Origin: Deinococcus phoenicis
GTDB lineage: Bacteria > Deinococcota > Deinococci > Deinococcales > Deinococcaceae
Reading direction: 5' to 3'
Length of the DNA stretch: 64,000 nucleotides
Assembly: GCF_000599865.1 (NCBI RefSeq)
Contig: NZ_JHAC01000004.1
Location: 113,766-177,765 of the forward strand
Position 1 is the stretch's first letter; each line of letters starts with the position of its first letter. The notes under the pieces were generated by a model. It was not told the origin of the DNA, did not search any database, and saw nothing but the letters and a program-made list of their open reading frames with translations. This document shows positions 16,041-24,503 of this stretch, in pieces. The position numbers and the translations under genes are program-made.

Positions 16041-18719
16041 CTACCGGGGCGGGGCGGGCCAGTTTCGCAGCCAGGCTCCGAACCCGTCCGGGGGCAGGGG
16101 CGCGCCGATGGCGGCCCCCTGCGCGGCGTCGCAGCCCAGGTCCCGCAGCACGTCCAGCTGGGCCGCCGTCTCCACCCCGGCCGCCGTGACTTGCAGTTCC
16201 AGCCGCCGCGCGAGGTCGAGGAGGGCGGCCACCAGCGCGACGGTGCGCGGGTCGTGGGGCAGGCGGGCCGTCAGGGCCGGGTGCAGCTTCACGCCGGTCA
16301 GCGGGGCGTGGGCCAGGGCCAGCAGGCTGGCGCGGCCCTCCCCGAAGCCCTCCAGCCACAGCCGCACCCCCCGGGCATGCAGCCGGTCGAGGTGGCCGGG
16401 CACCCCCTCAGCGCCGGGCGGCAGGCGTCCGGCCCGGACCTCCACAGCGGGGGCATCCGGCCCGGCCAGCAGAGCCAGCAGCCCTTCCCCACCGTCTGCG
16501 CCGCCCAGGGCCTCCAGCCCGAGTTTCACGCTCAGGCGCAGCTCCGGGAACGTGGCCCGCCACCGCTGCCCCTGGGCCAGGACCTGCCGCACCAGCCATT
16601 CGTCCAGCGCCGGGGTCAGTGGCACGGGGCCAGCGGGGGGGAGGGGAGAGGCCCAGTGCGGCCGCGCCTCGGCGGCGATTATCCGGTTGGTGGCGAGGTG
16701 GAGGACCGGCTGATACTGCACCGCCAGTTCCCGGGTGGCCTGCCCGTCCTGGCCTACCGCTTGGCCCCCGGCTTCCTCTGCGAGCGCCTCCCGCAGCGCC
16801 TCTTCCTGCCGGAAGGCGTGCGCCTCCTGTTCGCGCAGCGCCGGGGAAAAGATGCGGGCGGCCCCCCGGCCCTGCCTGCGGGCGTGCCGCAGGGCGACCT
16901 CGGCGTCGGTGAGGGCCGTTTCGGGGGCGGCGGGCGGCAGGGGAGCCAGGCCCAGCGCGAAGGTGAGCGGCACGTCGCGCTGTCCGGCGCGCAGAGGTGC
17001 GGCCAGGGCCGAGCGCACGGCGGCCTCCGCCTGCACGGGTGGATGCTGGGGCAGCAGCACGGCGAACGTATCGTCCGCGAGGCGGGCCGCCTGGCCGCCC
17101 GCCCCCCCGGCGAGGTGCTGGAGCCGGGCCGCCACCCCGATTAACAGGTGATCGCCTGCGGTGCGGCCGAGCGCCGCGTTCAGCGCCCCGAGGCCGCCCA
17201 CGTCCAGGCAGACGACCGTGCCGCCCCCGCTCGCCGCTGCCCGCGCCAGCGCCTCGCGCAGGCCGGCGCGGTTGGGCAGGTCGGTCAACGGGTCGTGGTG
17301 AAGACCGTGGCGCAGGCGGGCCTGGGCATGGCGCAGCGCCGTCACGTCGTGCAGGATCAGCACGGTGGCCGGGTGCTCGCCGTCCACACGGGTGCCCCGC
17401 ACGTCCAGATGCCGCGTGCTGCGGCCCGGACGGACCAGCAGCAGCTCCCTTTCCAGCGGAAGGGCCGGCGGCCAGCGGTCCGGGAGGGGCAGCCGGGTGC
17501 CGTCCGGCCAGTACAGCCGCACCCCGGTCGCGTCCAGCACGTGGAGCAGGGGCCGGTCCAGCAGTTGCGGGACCTCCAGGCCCAGCAGGTCGGCTGCGCC
17601 TTCGCTGACCAGCGCCGTGCGGCCCGCGTGGTCCACCAGCAGGGCCGCGCTGCCACTGAGGGCCAGCACCTGCGCGAGGATGCCACCCGCTTCCTGGGGG
17701 GCCGGTTCGTCCGCTGATGCGGCGGCGTGGGCTTCCAGTACCAGCAGGTCCCCGGGCCGGTCTGCCGACGCGGCCCGGCGCAGCTCCAGCGTGAGGGTGC
17801 CCTCCCGGGCCAGGCCCACCTCGGCCCGGGCCGCCCCGCCGCGCGCGGCCTGACGCACCAAGTCCCGCGCGGCCGCTGAAGGTGCATCCGCGAAGGCCGC
17901 CCAGGTCCACAACGCCGCGCCGCGCAGCGGGGCCGCCCCTGCGGGCGTGAGGTCCAGCAGTTCCTGGCTGGCGTGGAGGACGGTGCCGTCGGTCCGCAGC
18001 AGCGCCGTCCGCGCGCGGGTGCCCCTCAGCAGGGCGGCCAGGTGCGCCGCCCCTTCATACTCGGCACTCACGTCCTGAAGGGTCCACAGCACGCCTGCCG
18101 CCGCCCCCCCGAAATAGGGCCGGGCCTCGCCGCGCAGCCACGCCCGCCGGCCTCCGGCGACGGGCAGGCGCAGGTCGGGCAGGGGCCGCCCCCGCCCCGC
18201 CGCTGCCTGCGCCAGAGCCGTCTGCACGGCCTCCTCGTGCGGCAGCACGTCCGGCAGGGGCCGCCCGACCACCCCGGCTTCCGTCCGGCCGAACAGTTCC
18301 AGCCAGGGGCGGCTCACCTGCCGGAAGGTCAGGTCGGCGCTCAACCAGGCGGCGGGCACCGGGAGCTGCGTGATCAGCACCTCCGCCTCGCGCTGCGCGC
18401 CGTCCTCGCGTGCCACCGAGAGCAGCAGCGTCAGCAGGTCCACCGCGCCCGGCGGAATGGGCGCGTCTTCCGACCACAGCAGGCCCAGCAGCGCCCCGTC
18501 CCGCGTGAGCCAGGCCAGCTCGCCCCGGTCGAGCCAGGCGTCGGGCGGCACCAGTTCTGCCCCCTCCCGGGTGTGCAGCCCGCCCGGTTCCAGGTGCAGC
18601 ACCCGCGCGCCCAGCGCCGCCAGCAACGACGCCCCCGGCGCATGAACGCGCAGCAGCTCCCGCAGGGCGGTGTGGAGGGGTTCGGAGGGGTCCGGGGCGG
18701 GGGGGGTCAGGCGGGTCAT
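16041..18719 (-). CDS. PAS-GGDEF-EAL protein with degenerate GGDEF and EAL sites
   Basis: An 892-residue cytoplasmic signalling protein. PAS-type regions cover roughly residues 100-420, a GGDEF domain about 435-600 (HHDPLTDLPNRAGLREAL) and an EAL domain about 650-890. The GGDEF signature reads LADDTF (near residue 546) and the EAL motif reads EAR (near residue 682). Other EAL residues are also lost: SVKLG for SVNLS and GVKLHP for the KxD strand. Neither synthesis nor cleavage of c-di-GMP is expected; a binding or scaffolding role is inferred. No membrane helix is seen. The ATG at 18719 follows a CAGGAGA site. Confidence 0.85.
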   Translation of the reverse strand: MTRLTPPAPDPSEPLHTALRELLRVHAPGASLLAALGARVLHLEPGGLHTREGAELVPPDAWLDRGELAWLTRDGALLGLLWSEDAPIPPGAVDLLTLLLSVAREDGAQREAEVLITQLPVPAAWLSADLTFRQVSRPWLELFGRTEAGVVGRPLPDVLPHEEAVQTALAQAAAGRGRPLPDLRLPVAGGRRAWLRGEARPYFGGAAAGVLWTLQDVSAEYEGAAHLAALLRGTRARTALLRTDGTVLHASQELLDLTPAGAAPLRGAALWTWAAFADAPSAAARDLVRQAARGGAARAEVGLAREGTLTLELRRAASADRPGDLLVLEAHAAASADEPAPQEAGGILAQVLALSGSAALLVDHAGRTALVSEGAADLLGLEVPQLLDRPLLHVLDATGVRLYWPDGTRLPLPDRWPPALPLERELLLVRPGRSTRHLDVRGTRVDGEHPATVLILHDVTALRHAQARLRHGLHHDPLTDLPNRAGLREALARAAASGGGTVVCLDVGGLGALNAALGRTAGDHLLIGVAARLQHLAGGAGGQAARLADDTFAVLLPQHPPVQAEAAVRSALAAPLRAGQRDVPLTFALGLAPLPPAAPETALTDAEVALRHARRQGRGAARIFSPALREQEAHAFRQEEALREALAEEAGGQAVGQDGQATRELAVQYQPVLHLATNRIIAAEARPHWASPLPPAGPVPLTPALDEWLVRQVLAQGQRWRATFPELRLSVKLGLEALGGADGGEGLLALLAGPDAPAVEVRAGRLPPGAEGVPGHLDRLHARGVRLWLEGFGEGRASLLALAHAPLTGVKLHPALTARLPHDPRTVALVAALLDLARRLELQVTAAGVETAAQLDVLRDLGCDAAQGAAIGAPLPPDGFGAWLRNWPAPPR

Positions 18720-18834
18720 GGCCGGGCGTGGGTCTCCTGCGGAGGGGATGGCGAACCGGGACCGGCAGGAAGGGCCTGCCGGGCAGCGCCAGCCATGCTG
18801 CCACACGGACTCTTACGCGGATCATGCAGCGCCA

Positions 18835-18866
18835 GGCCGGGCCGACAGTTAAGTGTCGGCCCGGCC
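18835..18866. terminator. Perfect 13-bp hairpin downstream of the 150-aa gene
   Basis: Arms 18835-18847 and 18854-18866 pair perfectly around a 6-base loop. It lies 20 bases after the stop of the leftward gene ending at 18887 and ahead of the GGDEF/EAL gene. No T-tract follows, so it could be a terminator, a 3' stabiliser or a repeat element. Confidence 0.5.
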
Positions 18867-18886
18867 TGATCGGTGCGGGGTGCGTC

Positions 18887-19339
18887 TTATTCCCAGTCTG
18901 CCTCGGTTCCGTCTGCCCCGTCTGTGCCGTGGGCGCGGTTCGGCGGCGTGGTGTAGATGGCGGGGTCGCTGGGGGCACTCGCGGCGATCAGGCGCGCGAC
19001 CTCGTCCCCATCCGGCTCGGCCAGCACCCGCACGAAGTCCGACGCATTCAGCACCGTCTCGCGTACGGGCCAGCCCCGCTCCTGTGCCCGGCGCGTCAGT
19101 TCGGCGAGGGCCTGGATGCCCGCTGCGCCGTAGCGCGGCCCGAAGGCGGGCGCGGCGAGGATGGCCTCCTCACCGGCCGTCAGCAGGGCGGCGTAGCGGG
19201 CGTGGGCGCGGTCGCCCTGCCGGTCGGTGATCAGGATCAGCCGTCCGCCGGGGCGCTCCAGGCCCTCCAGCCGGGACAGGACGGCGTGCAGCGTCTCCAG
19301 CGGTGCGCCGGGCACCCCGAGCGGGTCCATGATGTGCAT
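18887..19339 (-). CDS. Hypothetical protein (150 aa)
   Basis: A 150-residue protein not matching a family I recognise. It has a hydrophobic strand then DRQGD (LILITDRQGDRAHARYAAL near residue 35) and an acidic C-terminal tail rich in Asp and Glu. The beta-alpha pattern could be a small Rossmann-like fold, but no catalytic motif is visible. TACACT lies six bases before the ATG at 19339, a leaderless start. It is divergent from the S4-domain gene, 42 bases away. Confidence 0.65.
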   Translation of the reverse strand: MHIMDPLGVPGAPLETLHAVLSRLEGLERPGGRLILITDRQGDRAHARYAALLTAGEEAILAAPAFGPRYGAAGIQALAELTRRAQERGWPVRETVLNASDFVRVLAEPDGDEVARLIAASAPSDPAIYTTPPNRAHGTDGADGTEADWE

Positions 19340-19381
19340 GGGCGCAGTGTAGCCGCCTGCGCCCGGCGCTATCCTGCGCGC

Positions 19382-20083
<702 letters not shown>

Positions 20084-20161
20084 GGGGCCCGGCCCACGCC
20101 GCCCCTGCGTTCGCCGCCGCCTTGTTCAGAGCGGAAGGCTTGCTGCCGACCGCTTTTCCCC

Positions 20162-21169
20162 ATGATTGACCTCCTCTCCCGCAACCCCACGCTGACCCCG
20201 GACGAATTGACGGCGGGCCTCTCGCCCAGTGCCCGCTTTCAGGGCGTGCGCTTCGAGAATTACCGCCCCAATCCCGAGTTTCCCAGCCAGCAGGAAGCCC
20301 GCGCCAGCCTGCAAGCGTTCCTCAAGGGCGCGCAGGTCAGGCCCGGCGGGTTCCGCCTGTTCCGCCGGAGCAAGCCCGAGGGGCGCGGCCTGTACCTCGA
20401 CGGCGGTTTCGGCGTGGGGAAGACGCACCTGCTCGCCAGTGCCTACCACGCGGCGGAGGGCGAGCGCGCCCTGATGAGCTTTCAGGACCTGATGTTCGTG
20501 ATCGGCGCGCTGGGCATGACCCGCGCCGTCGAGGCTTTCCGGGGCCACGACCTGCTCCTGATCGACGAATTCGAGCTGGATGATCCCGGCAACACCCACA
20601 TGGCGAACACTTTCCTTGCTCAGCTGATGCCCGGCGGGACCAGCGTGGTCGCCACCAGCAACACCGAACCCGGCGCGCTGGGGCAGGGCCGCTTCAACGC
20701 TTCGGACTTCCGGCGTCAGATTCAGGGCATCGCCGGGCGCTTCGAGACGCACCGGGTGGACGGCCCCGACTACCGCCAGCGCGGCACCGTCCCCGACCAG
20801 CCCCTCACACCGGACGAGTTCCGCACCTGGCTGGCGCGTCAGCCGGAGGCGACCCTGGCCGTCCTCAGCCACCGCGACCTGAACCGGCATTTGCTGGAGG
20901 TCCATCCCAGCCGCTTTGCCCGGCTGCTCGCGGGGGTGGAGGCGGTCGCCGTGACCGACCTGACCCCCCTGGCCGACCAGAATGTCGCGCTGCGCTTCGT
21001 GCATTTCATCGACAAGCTGTACGACCTGGGGCTGCACGCGGCCTTTACGGGCGCGCCGCTGGGCACCCTCTTCAGCGAAACCTACCGCCACGGGGCCTAC
21101 GCCAAGAAGTACAGCCGCTGCCTCAGCCGCCTCAGCGAGCTGCTGCACGAGACGCGGGCCGGGCTGTAA
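20162..21169 (+). CDS. zapE: Cell division protein ZapE / AFG1-like ATPase
   Basis: A 335-residue AAA-type ATPase. Walker A is DGGFGVGKTHLLAS (Lys near residue 88), Walker B is LLLIDEFELDDPG (near 132-144) and the arginine region is QIQGIAGRFETHRVDGPDYR. ZapE associates with FtsZ in other bacteria and its mitochondrial relative Afg1 acts in membrane-protein quality control. Family length is typical. Its own promoter is not evident in the 78-base gap after the S4 gene. Confidence 0.88.
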   Translation: MIDLLSRNPTLTPDELTAGLSPSARFQGVRFENYRPNPEFPSQQEARASLQAFLKGAQVRPGGFRLFRRSKPEGRGLYLDGGFGVGKTHLLASAYHAAEGERALMSFQDLMFVIGALGMTRAVEAFRGHDLLLIDEFELDDPGNTHMANTFLAQLMPGGTSVVATSNTEPGALGQGRFNASDFRRQIQGIAGRFETHRVDGPDYRQRGTVPDQPLTPDEFRTWLARQPEATLAVLSHRDLNRHLLEVHPSRFARLLAGVEAVAVTDLTPLADQNVALRFVHFIDKLYDLGLHAAFTGAPLGTLFSETYRHGAYAKKYSRCLSRLSELLHETRAGL

Positions 21170-21247
21170 CCACCCGCCGCCCGACATGAAGGACCTTTCG
21201 CCGCCGCACTCATGCGCCCCCGCGTGCCGGCCCGCTACGGTCGGTGG

Positions 21248-21484
21248 ATGGACAGAGACTTCGTGATGGTGCTGCCCGGCGGGCGCGTTCCCGCCCGGTT
21301 CGTGACCCTGGAGGACGGCACGCCGGGCGTCGAGGTGGAAGGCGTACAGTTCCCGCATGTCACGGACGAGGTGCCGAACGGCATCGAGGGCAACAGCGAC
21401 GAGCAGCGCCGCGTGATCGACGGCCTGCGCCAGCGCTTCCGCATCACGTCGGAGCCTTCGGTTCTCGCGTTCGACGTGGAGTGA
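21248..21484 (+). CDS. Hypothetical protein (78 aa), translation-factor-like beta strands
   Basis: A 78-residue protein. The first 40 residues (DRDFVMVLPGGRVPARFVTLEDGTPGVEVEGVQFPHVTDE) look like short beta strands. No family is recognised. TACGGT lies six bases before the ATG at 21248, which supports this start over the GTG/ATG further upstream and supports the gene being real. It ends 15 bases before a terminator shared with the convergent tRNA-Leu. Confidence 0.55.
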   Translation: MDRDFVMVLPGGRVPARFVTLEDGTPGVEVEGVQFPHVTDEVPNGIEGNSDEQRRVIDGLRQRFRITSEPSVLAFDVE

Positions 21485-21498
21485 CGGGGCTGACCAGC

Positions 21499-21524
21499 AA
21501 AAAACCCCGCCGTGTGCGGGGTCT
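21499..21524. terminator. Bidirectional intrinsic terminator
   Basis: Stem 21505-21510 with 21516-21521 and a 5-base loop. A run of six As on the left side serves tRNA-Leu (leftward); TCTTTT on the right serves the rightward 78-aa gene. Confidence 0.85.
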
Positions 21525-21529
21525 TTTCG

Positions 21530-21614
21530 TGGTGCCGAGAGCGGGACTTGAACCCGCACGCCTTGCAGCGGCCGATTTTAAGTCGGATGCGTCTACCGAT
21601 TCCGCCATCCCGGC
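21530..21614 (-). tRNA. tRNA-Leu (anticodon UAA)
   Basis: Read leftward from 21614, it folds as a long-variable-arm tRNA. The acceptor GCCGGGA pairs with TCTCGGC, the anticodon loop is CTTAAAA (anticodon TAA), the T-arm contains GGTTCAAGTCC, and CCA is encoded at 21532-21530. A -10 box TATACT (21629-21624) lies nine bases upstream but within the integrated element. The 5' part, 21568-21614, is duplicated exactly at 25124-25170. Confidence 0.97.
21568..21614. repeat. Left attachment repeat (attL) within tRNA-Leu, 47 bp
   Basis: Identical over 47 bases to 25124-25170. It covers the tRNA from its 5' end through the anticodon arm. With the adjacent integrase it marks one end of the integrated element; the crossover probably occurred in or near the anticodon arm. 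Confidence 0.9.
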
Positions 21615-21623
21615 CTGGTTAGA

Positions 21624-21629
21624 AGTATA
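21624..21629 (-). promoter_or_regulatory. -10 box for tRNA-Leu supplied by the element
   Basis: TATACT, preceded by TGC (an extended -10), nine bases upstream of the tRNA 5' end. The native sequence beside the truncated copy has TATACT at 25185-25180, also nine bases away. Confidence 0.7.
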
Positions 21630-21727
21630 GCAACCGTCTAGCACAGCATTCCCCAGGTCACAGCCACCCCCACAGCATTTCTGACTGCCTGCATAGTCTG
21701 CCGACGTTACCTCACAGGGGGCAGCCC

Positions 21728-22606
21728 ATGCAGATAGCAGAAGCGTTGGACGAATTTCTAGCAGAACATAAGGCCAGGGGCAGCAGACCCAAAACCCTCC
21801 GGTACTACCGATGCACCCTCAGCAACCTGCTCCGGCCCTACCTGGGGCAACCTGTGACCGATCTCAATGTGTTTCTGTGCAATAAGGCATTGCAGGCTGT
21901 GGCAGAACGCAATGTGAAACCTGCAACCCTGGCAGCGGCAGATAGGGCACTAAGGGCATTCACAGCATGGCTGTATGGAGTTGAACTACTACCTAAAAAC
22001 CCTATGCAGGGGCGGAAGCGCCCAAAGCTCAGATGGGAGCCTAAGCAGGTACTTTCACAGGTGGATATTCAAAAGCTATTTGCTGTTGCAAAGGCGGACG
22101 CCAGATATAGGGAACGCAACATAGCCATTCTGCATCTGCTGTTAGCCTGTGGCCTAAGGGCCGGGGAAGTAGCAGCATTGCAGCTTTCAGACATAGACTG
22201 GACTCAGAGCATTGTGAAAGTAAACGGTAAAACCGGATTTGGACAGGTTCCAATAGATAGACAAACACTACAGGCATTACGCCGTTATGTGACTCACAGT
22301 AGAAAAGCTACTGCACAGGTTTCACATGTGTTTGTTTTCAATAAACGGCCCATTACTGCTGAAACTGTGAGCAGGCAAATAGCTAGATTGGGCAGACGGG
22401 CAGACATAGGTAGACCTATAGGGCCGCACATTTGCAGGCACACCTTTGCTACGGCATTTATTGAGGCTGGGGGAGACGTTTTCAGCCTGAAGCGCATACT
22501 CCGGCACACAACCCTTTTCACCTCAATGCAATACGTTCACAACAGCACAGCTAGTCTGAGGGGGCAAATGGAAAACGGCAGCCCTATCCGGGGATTAAAG
22601 CTGTAA
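21728..22606 (+). CDS. Tyrosine recombinase / integrase of the element
   Basis: A 292-residue phage-type integrase. The N-terminal SAM-like core-binding domain is about residues 1-95. The catalytic domain has Arg in ACGLRAGEVAALQ (near 143), the beta-hairpin Lys in NGKTGFGQ, HxxR in HICRHTFAT (near 237) and the final H...Y in RHTTLFTSMQYVH. All catalytic residues are present, so it should be active. It lies 114 bases from attL and reads away from the tRNA. CACAGGGGG before the ATG is a weak ribosome-binding site. Codon use is far less G+C-rich than neighbours. Confidence 0.95.
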   Translation: MQIAEALDEFLAEHKARGSRPKTLRYYRCTLSNLLRPYLGQPVTDLNVFLCNKALQAVAERNVKPATLAAADRALRAFTAWLYGVELLPKNPMQGRKRPKLRWEPKQVLSQVDIQKLFAVAKADARYRERNIAILHLLLACGLRAGEVAALQLSDIDWTQSIVKVNGKTGFGQVPIDRQTLQALRRYVTHSRKATAQVSHVFVFNKRPITAETVSRQIARLGRRADIGRPIGPHICRHTFATAFIEAGGDVFSLKRILRHTTLFTSMQYVHNSTASLRGQMENGSPIRGLKL

Positions 22607-22785
22607 ACCCCCCATTCACAGGGCTGCTGAGACTGAGTGGAATTATTAAATGTGAGGCTGGGGGTACAGATATACGGAAAATAATTCCGGCTGCCTTCTA
22701 GACCCCTTCTGAGGGCAGCAAAGGGCATTCTCACAGGCTTATGCTCCAGCAGTAGTAACCCCCAGAAGTACATTGCATAAACGAC

Positions 22786-22814
22786 TTGACAAACTGTGAA
22801 TATCTGCATATAAT
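22786..22814 (+). promoter_or_regulatory. Perfect consensus sigma-70-type promoter
   Basis: TTGACA (22786-22791), a spacer of exactly 17 bases and TATAAT (22809-22814). The spacer contains CTGTGA (22794-22799). A transcript would start near 22821 and meet a hairpin at 22868-22901. No open reading frame of note follows on this strand. Confidence 0.75.
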
Positions 22815-22820
22815 AAGGGG

Positions 22821-22903
22821 GAGGGTCGCCCAGGGAGTCAAGGGAGTCACAGCAGTAGAAACAAATAACCGCCCCTTTGTGAATAGGTCACAGGGGGCGG
22901 TAT
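22821..22903 (+). ncRNA. Candidate small RNA of the element (about 80 nt)
   Basis: Predicted only from position: it begins seven bases after a perfect TATAAT box and ends at the hairpin 22868-22901. It contains a GGGAGTCA direct repeat (near 22832 and 22842) and two TCACAG sites. It is convergent with the gene ending at 22908, so read-through would be antisense to that gene. It could instead be an untranslated leader. Confidence 0.4.
22868..22901 (-). terminator. Terminator hairpin after the 225-aa element gene
   Basis: Perfect 8-bp arms 22868-22875 and 22894-22901, seven bases beyond the leftward gene's stop. Read leftward, it is followed by TTATTTGTTT. It could also stop the rightward transcript from 22821. 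Confidence 0.7.
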
Positions 22904-22907
22904 CGGT

Positions 22908-23585
22908 TTAGCATTCTATTGTGTCAAGCCGACCATACTTTGTAAGCAGAAAGCTCATGGGTAGGGTAATTATTCTGTCACAGGGTTCACCTTTTCTATA
23001 AACTGTCCATTCTGAATATTTCCCAATGGAATATTTGCCGTTTGTTTCTACTAGGTCTGCCCTCAGTTTGTCTAAATCTATCCAGAGAATGCGTAATGTG
23101 TGTTCTGATATTGGATTCCGACCTGCTGCAATAGCTTTTTTATTCAGAAGTTTTTCAACTGCACATAATACTCTGCTGTGAATATAAACATGGGCACTCA
23201 CATTAGCCTTGTTTTTTGTTAGCAGTAAGGGGGTTCCAGAGTTTGTGAATAGACCTAAGTGGATTTGCTTATTTGCTAGACCGGAATCGTATTTGCTATC
23301 TATTTTCATGCCGTCTGCTATAACGTCATAACCCACATCTGGAGTACCATCCGGTTTGCCGTAAAGCTGCCGATATAAGCTTTCACTGTTCCATTCAATT
23401 TGCTCAGGGGCATATGTGCGGCATAAAATGTTCTCAATTAGAAATTTCTCAGTAATCAGCCCCCTGGGGAACCTATCGGCCCAGCTCATGCCCCCGTCTA
23501 GTAATTTCATACTCAGGGCAAAAACTGAAAGCATTTGTTTAACTGACTCTGTATTCTCAGGCTTAATCTGCTTGGGAATTCGCAT
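22908..23585 (-). CDS. Element protein of unknown function, possible PD-(D/E)XK fold
   Basis: A 225-residue protein without a family I recognise. Residues about 77-98 read TPDVGYDVIADGMKIDSKYD, which fits the spacing of a PD-(D/E)XK nuclease core (PD, then IDSK). Other parts (HVYIHSRVLCAVEKLLNKKA) look helical. A nuclease role is inference; a structural or regulatory protein is equally possible. Its ATG lies inside the end of the HTH gene (23-base overlap), so the two form an operon. The codon use is A+T-rich. Confidence 0.75.
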   Translation of the reverse strand: MRIPKQIKPENTESVKQMLSVFALSMKLLDGGMSWADRFPRGLITEKFLIENILCRTYAPEQIEWNSESLYRQLYGKPDGTPDVGYDVIADGMKIDSKYDSGLANKQIHLGLFTNSGTPLLLTKNKANVSAHVYIHSRVLCAVEKLLNKKAIAAGRNPISEHTLRILWIDLDKLRADLVETNGKYSIGKYSEWTVYRKGEPCDRIITLPMSFLLTKYGRLDTIEC

Positions 23586-23757
23586 TCCACACCCACCCTG
23601 TTCTGTTTAATGCTTCAACGTCCGCCCTATTCACCCTCAGCTTATCGCCTGTGCGGATGCTGGGGAGAATGTTTTGCTCAATGAGCTTATAAAACGTTGT
23701 GTTTGAAACCCCTAGTAGCTTCTGAGCTTCAATTGCCTTAATGTATGTGCTTTTCAT
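23563..23757 (-). CDS. Helix-turn-helix excisionase-like protein
   Basis: A 64-residue winged-helix HTH: IKAIEAQKLLGVSNTTFYKLIEQNILPSIRTGDKLRVNRADVEALNR, the layout of MerR/AlpA/Xis-type excisionase DNA-binding domains. It probably directs excision with the integrase and may regulate the element. The 15-base initiation region TGGAGGTTCACAATG is identical to that of the gene at 24219. It overlaps the downstream 225-aa gene. Confidence 0.85.
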   Translation of the reverse strand: MKSTYIKAIEAQKLLGVSNTTFYKLIEQNILPSIRTGDKLRVNRADVEALNRTGWVWNANSQAD

Positions 23758-23769
23758 TGTGAACCTCCA
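23755..23769 (-). promoter_or_regulatory. Translation start shared with the 24219 gene
   Basis: TGGAGGTTCACAATG, read leftward; the same 15 bases occur at 24207-24221. GGAGG is an unusually strong ribosome-binding site and TTCACA is part of the element-wide TTCACAG word. Confidence 0.75.
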
Positions 23770-23852
23770 TTAAATTTAGTGGGGTAAATGCCCACTCACA
23801 CAATAATAACACAATAGTTTTTTGGAGCTTAAGCAGTTTCAAATGTTTGATG

Positions 23853-23858
23853 TATACT
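23853..23858 (+). promoter_or_regulatory. Possible -10 box before the hairpin-rich leader
   Basis: TATACT, the same hexamer used by both tRNA-Leu promoter copies. A transcript starting near 23865 would pass through all seven hairpins at 23885-24189 into the gene at 24219. No clear -35 is seen. Confidence 0.35.
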
Positions 23859-23884
23859 TAGTTCTGTGAAAGCAGGGCGGGGAA

Positions 23885-24189
23885 CACACTGGGGAGTGTG
23901 AGCAGTGTTTTCACAGGGGAAGCAGAGGCATGTGGGGGCATAGGCTTTTGCATTAGCGGTGGGTTTGGGGACTACCGCATACAGTCCAGCAGACTTATCT
24001 ACTGCCGGACTGGGTTCACAGGGGACAGCAGTTAGACTGCTGAAAATGCAGATTCTATTATCGTACGGATAGAAAATCTGCTACATATTCAACTGCTTAG
24101 ATTCTAGCTGTGAATCTAAGGGCTTCAACTATTGTCTAATTAATTCACAGCGTAATAATTACTGGTTCAAGTTACTAGTTCTAGTAACT
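23885..24189 (+). other. Run of seven hairpins in 305 bp of non-coding DNA
   Basis: Successive inverted repeats: 23885-23890/23895-23900; 23956-23960/23974-23978; 23982-23992/24002-24012 (one mismatch in 11); 24026-24032/24036-24042; 24049-24058/24069-24080 (2-base bulge); 24096-24104/24112-24120 (perfect 9); 24170-24178/24181-24189 (perfect 9). They fill the gap between the leftward HTH gene and the rightward 94-aa gene. It may be a structured RNA leader, a set of operators or a single-strand replication signal. I recognise no known RNA family. Confidence 0.6.
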
Positions 24190-24218
24190 AGTTATTAGAT
24201 ATTATCTGGAGGTTCACA

Positions 24219-24503
24219 ATGTATAATAAATTCAATAACAATAATAGCCTAGAAACACTAGAATACATAATGAGATATGCAAAAGTTAGATACAATAGGG
24301 AAATTCCAGATACAGGTGGAGCATCTAATACAATCTATAACTTTTGTAGAAACATATCAGATAACTACAGTAAAATTAAACCGTTAAAGGGAACATTCAC
24401 AGAAGCAAAACAGTTCTACTTAGACGGTAATGTAGACAAGTTTTTAGCTGTAATGAAATTCATTCAGACAGAAGTTCTATACGGTAGATATACCTTCAGT
24501 TAA
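24219..24503 (+). CDS. AT-rich element gene, unknown function (94 aa)
   Basis: A 94-residue protein beginning MYNKFNNNNSLETLEYIMRY, rich in Asn, Tyr, Lys and Ile, about 30% G+C. No family is recognised; it is mostly helical in appearance and has no hydrophobic segment. Its initiation region TGGAGGTTCACAATG is identical to that of the HTH gene, which strongly supports it as a real gene. A perfect 20-base dyad (24170-24189) 30 bases upstream may be an operator. Confidence 0.65.
   Translation: MYNKFNNNNSLETLEYIMRYAKVRYNREIPDTGGASNTIYNFCRNISDNYSKIKPLKGTFTEAKQFYLDGNVDKFLAVMKFIQTEVLYGRYTFS

Noticed and set aside
18720..18834. Possible c-di-GMP riboswitch upstream of the GGDEF/EAL gene
   Set aside because: Some hairpins are present, but the conserved GEMM core could not be placed.
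21444..21644. Leftward 66-residue reading over tRNA-Leu(UAA)
   Set aside because: It overlaps the intact tRNA gene and gives the same tRNA-derived false peptide.
22537..22809. Leftward 90-residue reading at the 3' end of the integrase
   Set aside because: It overlaps the integrase, has no ribosome-binding site and starts inside the -10 box of a perfect rightward promoter.
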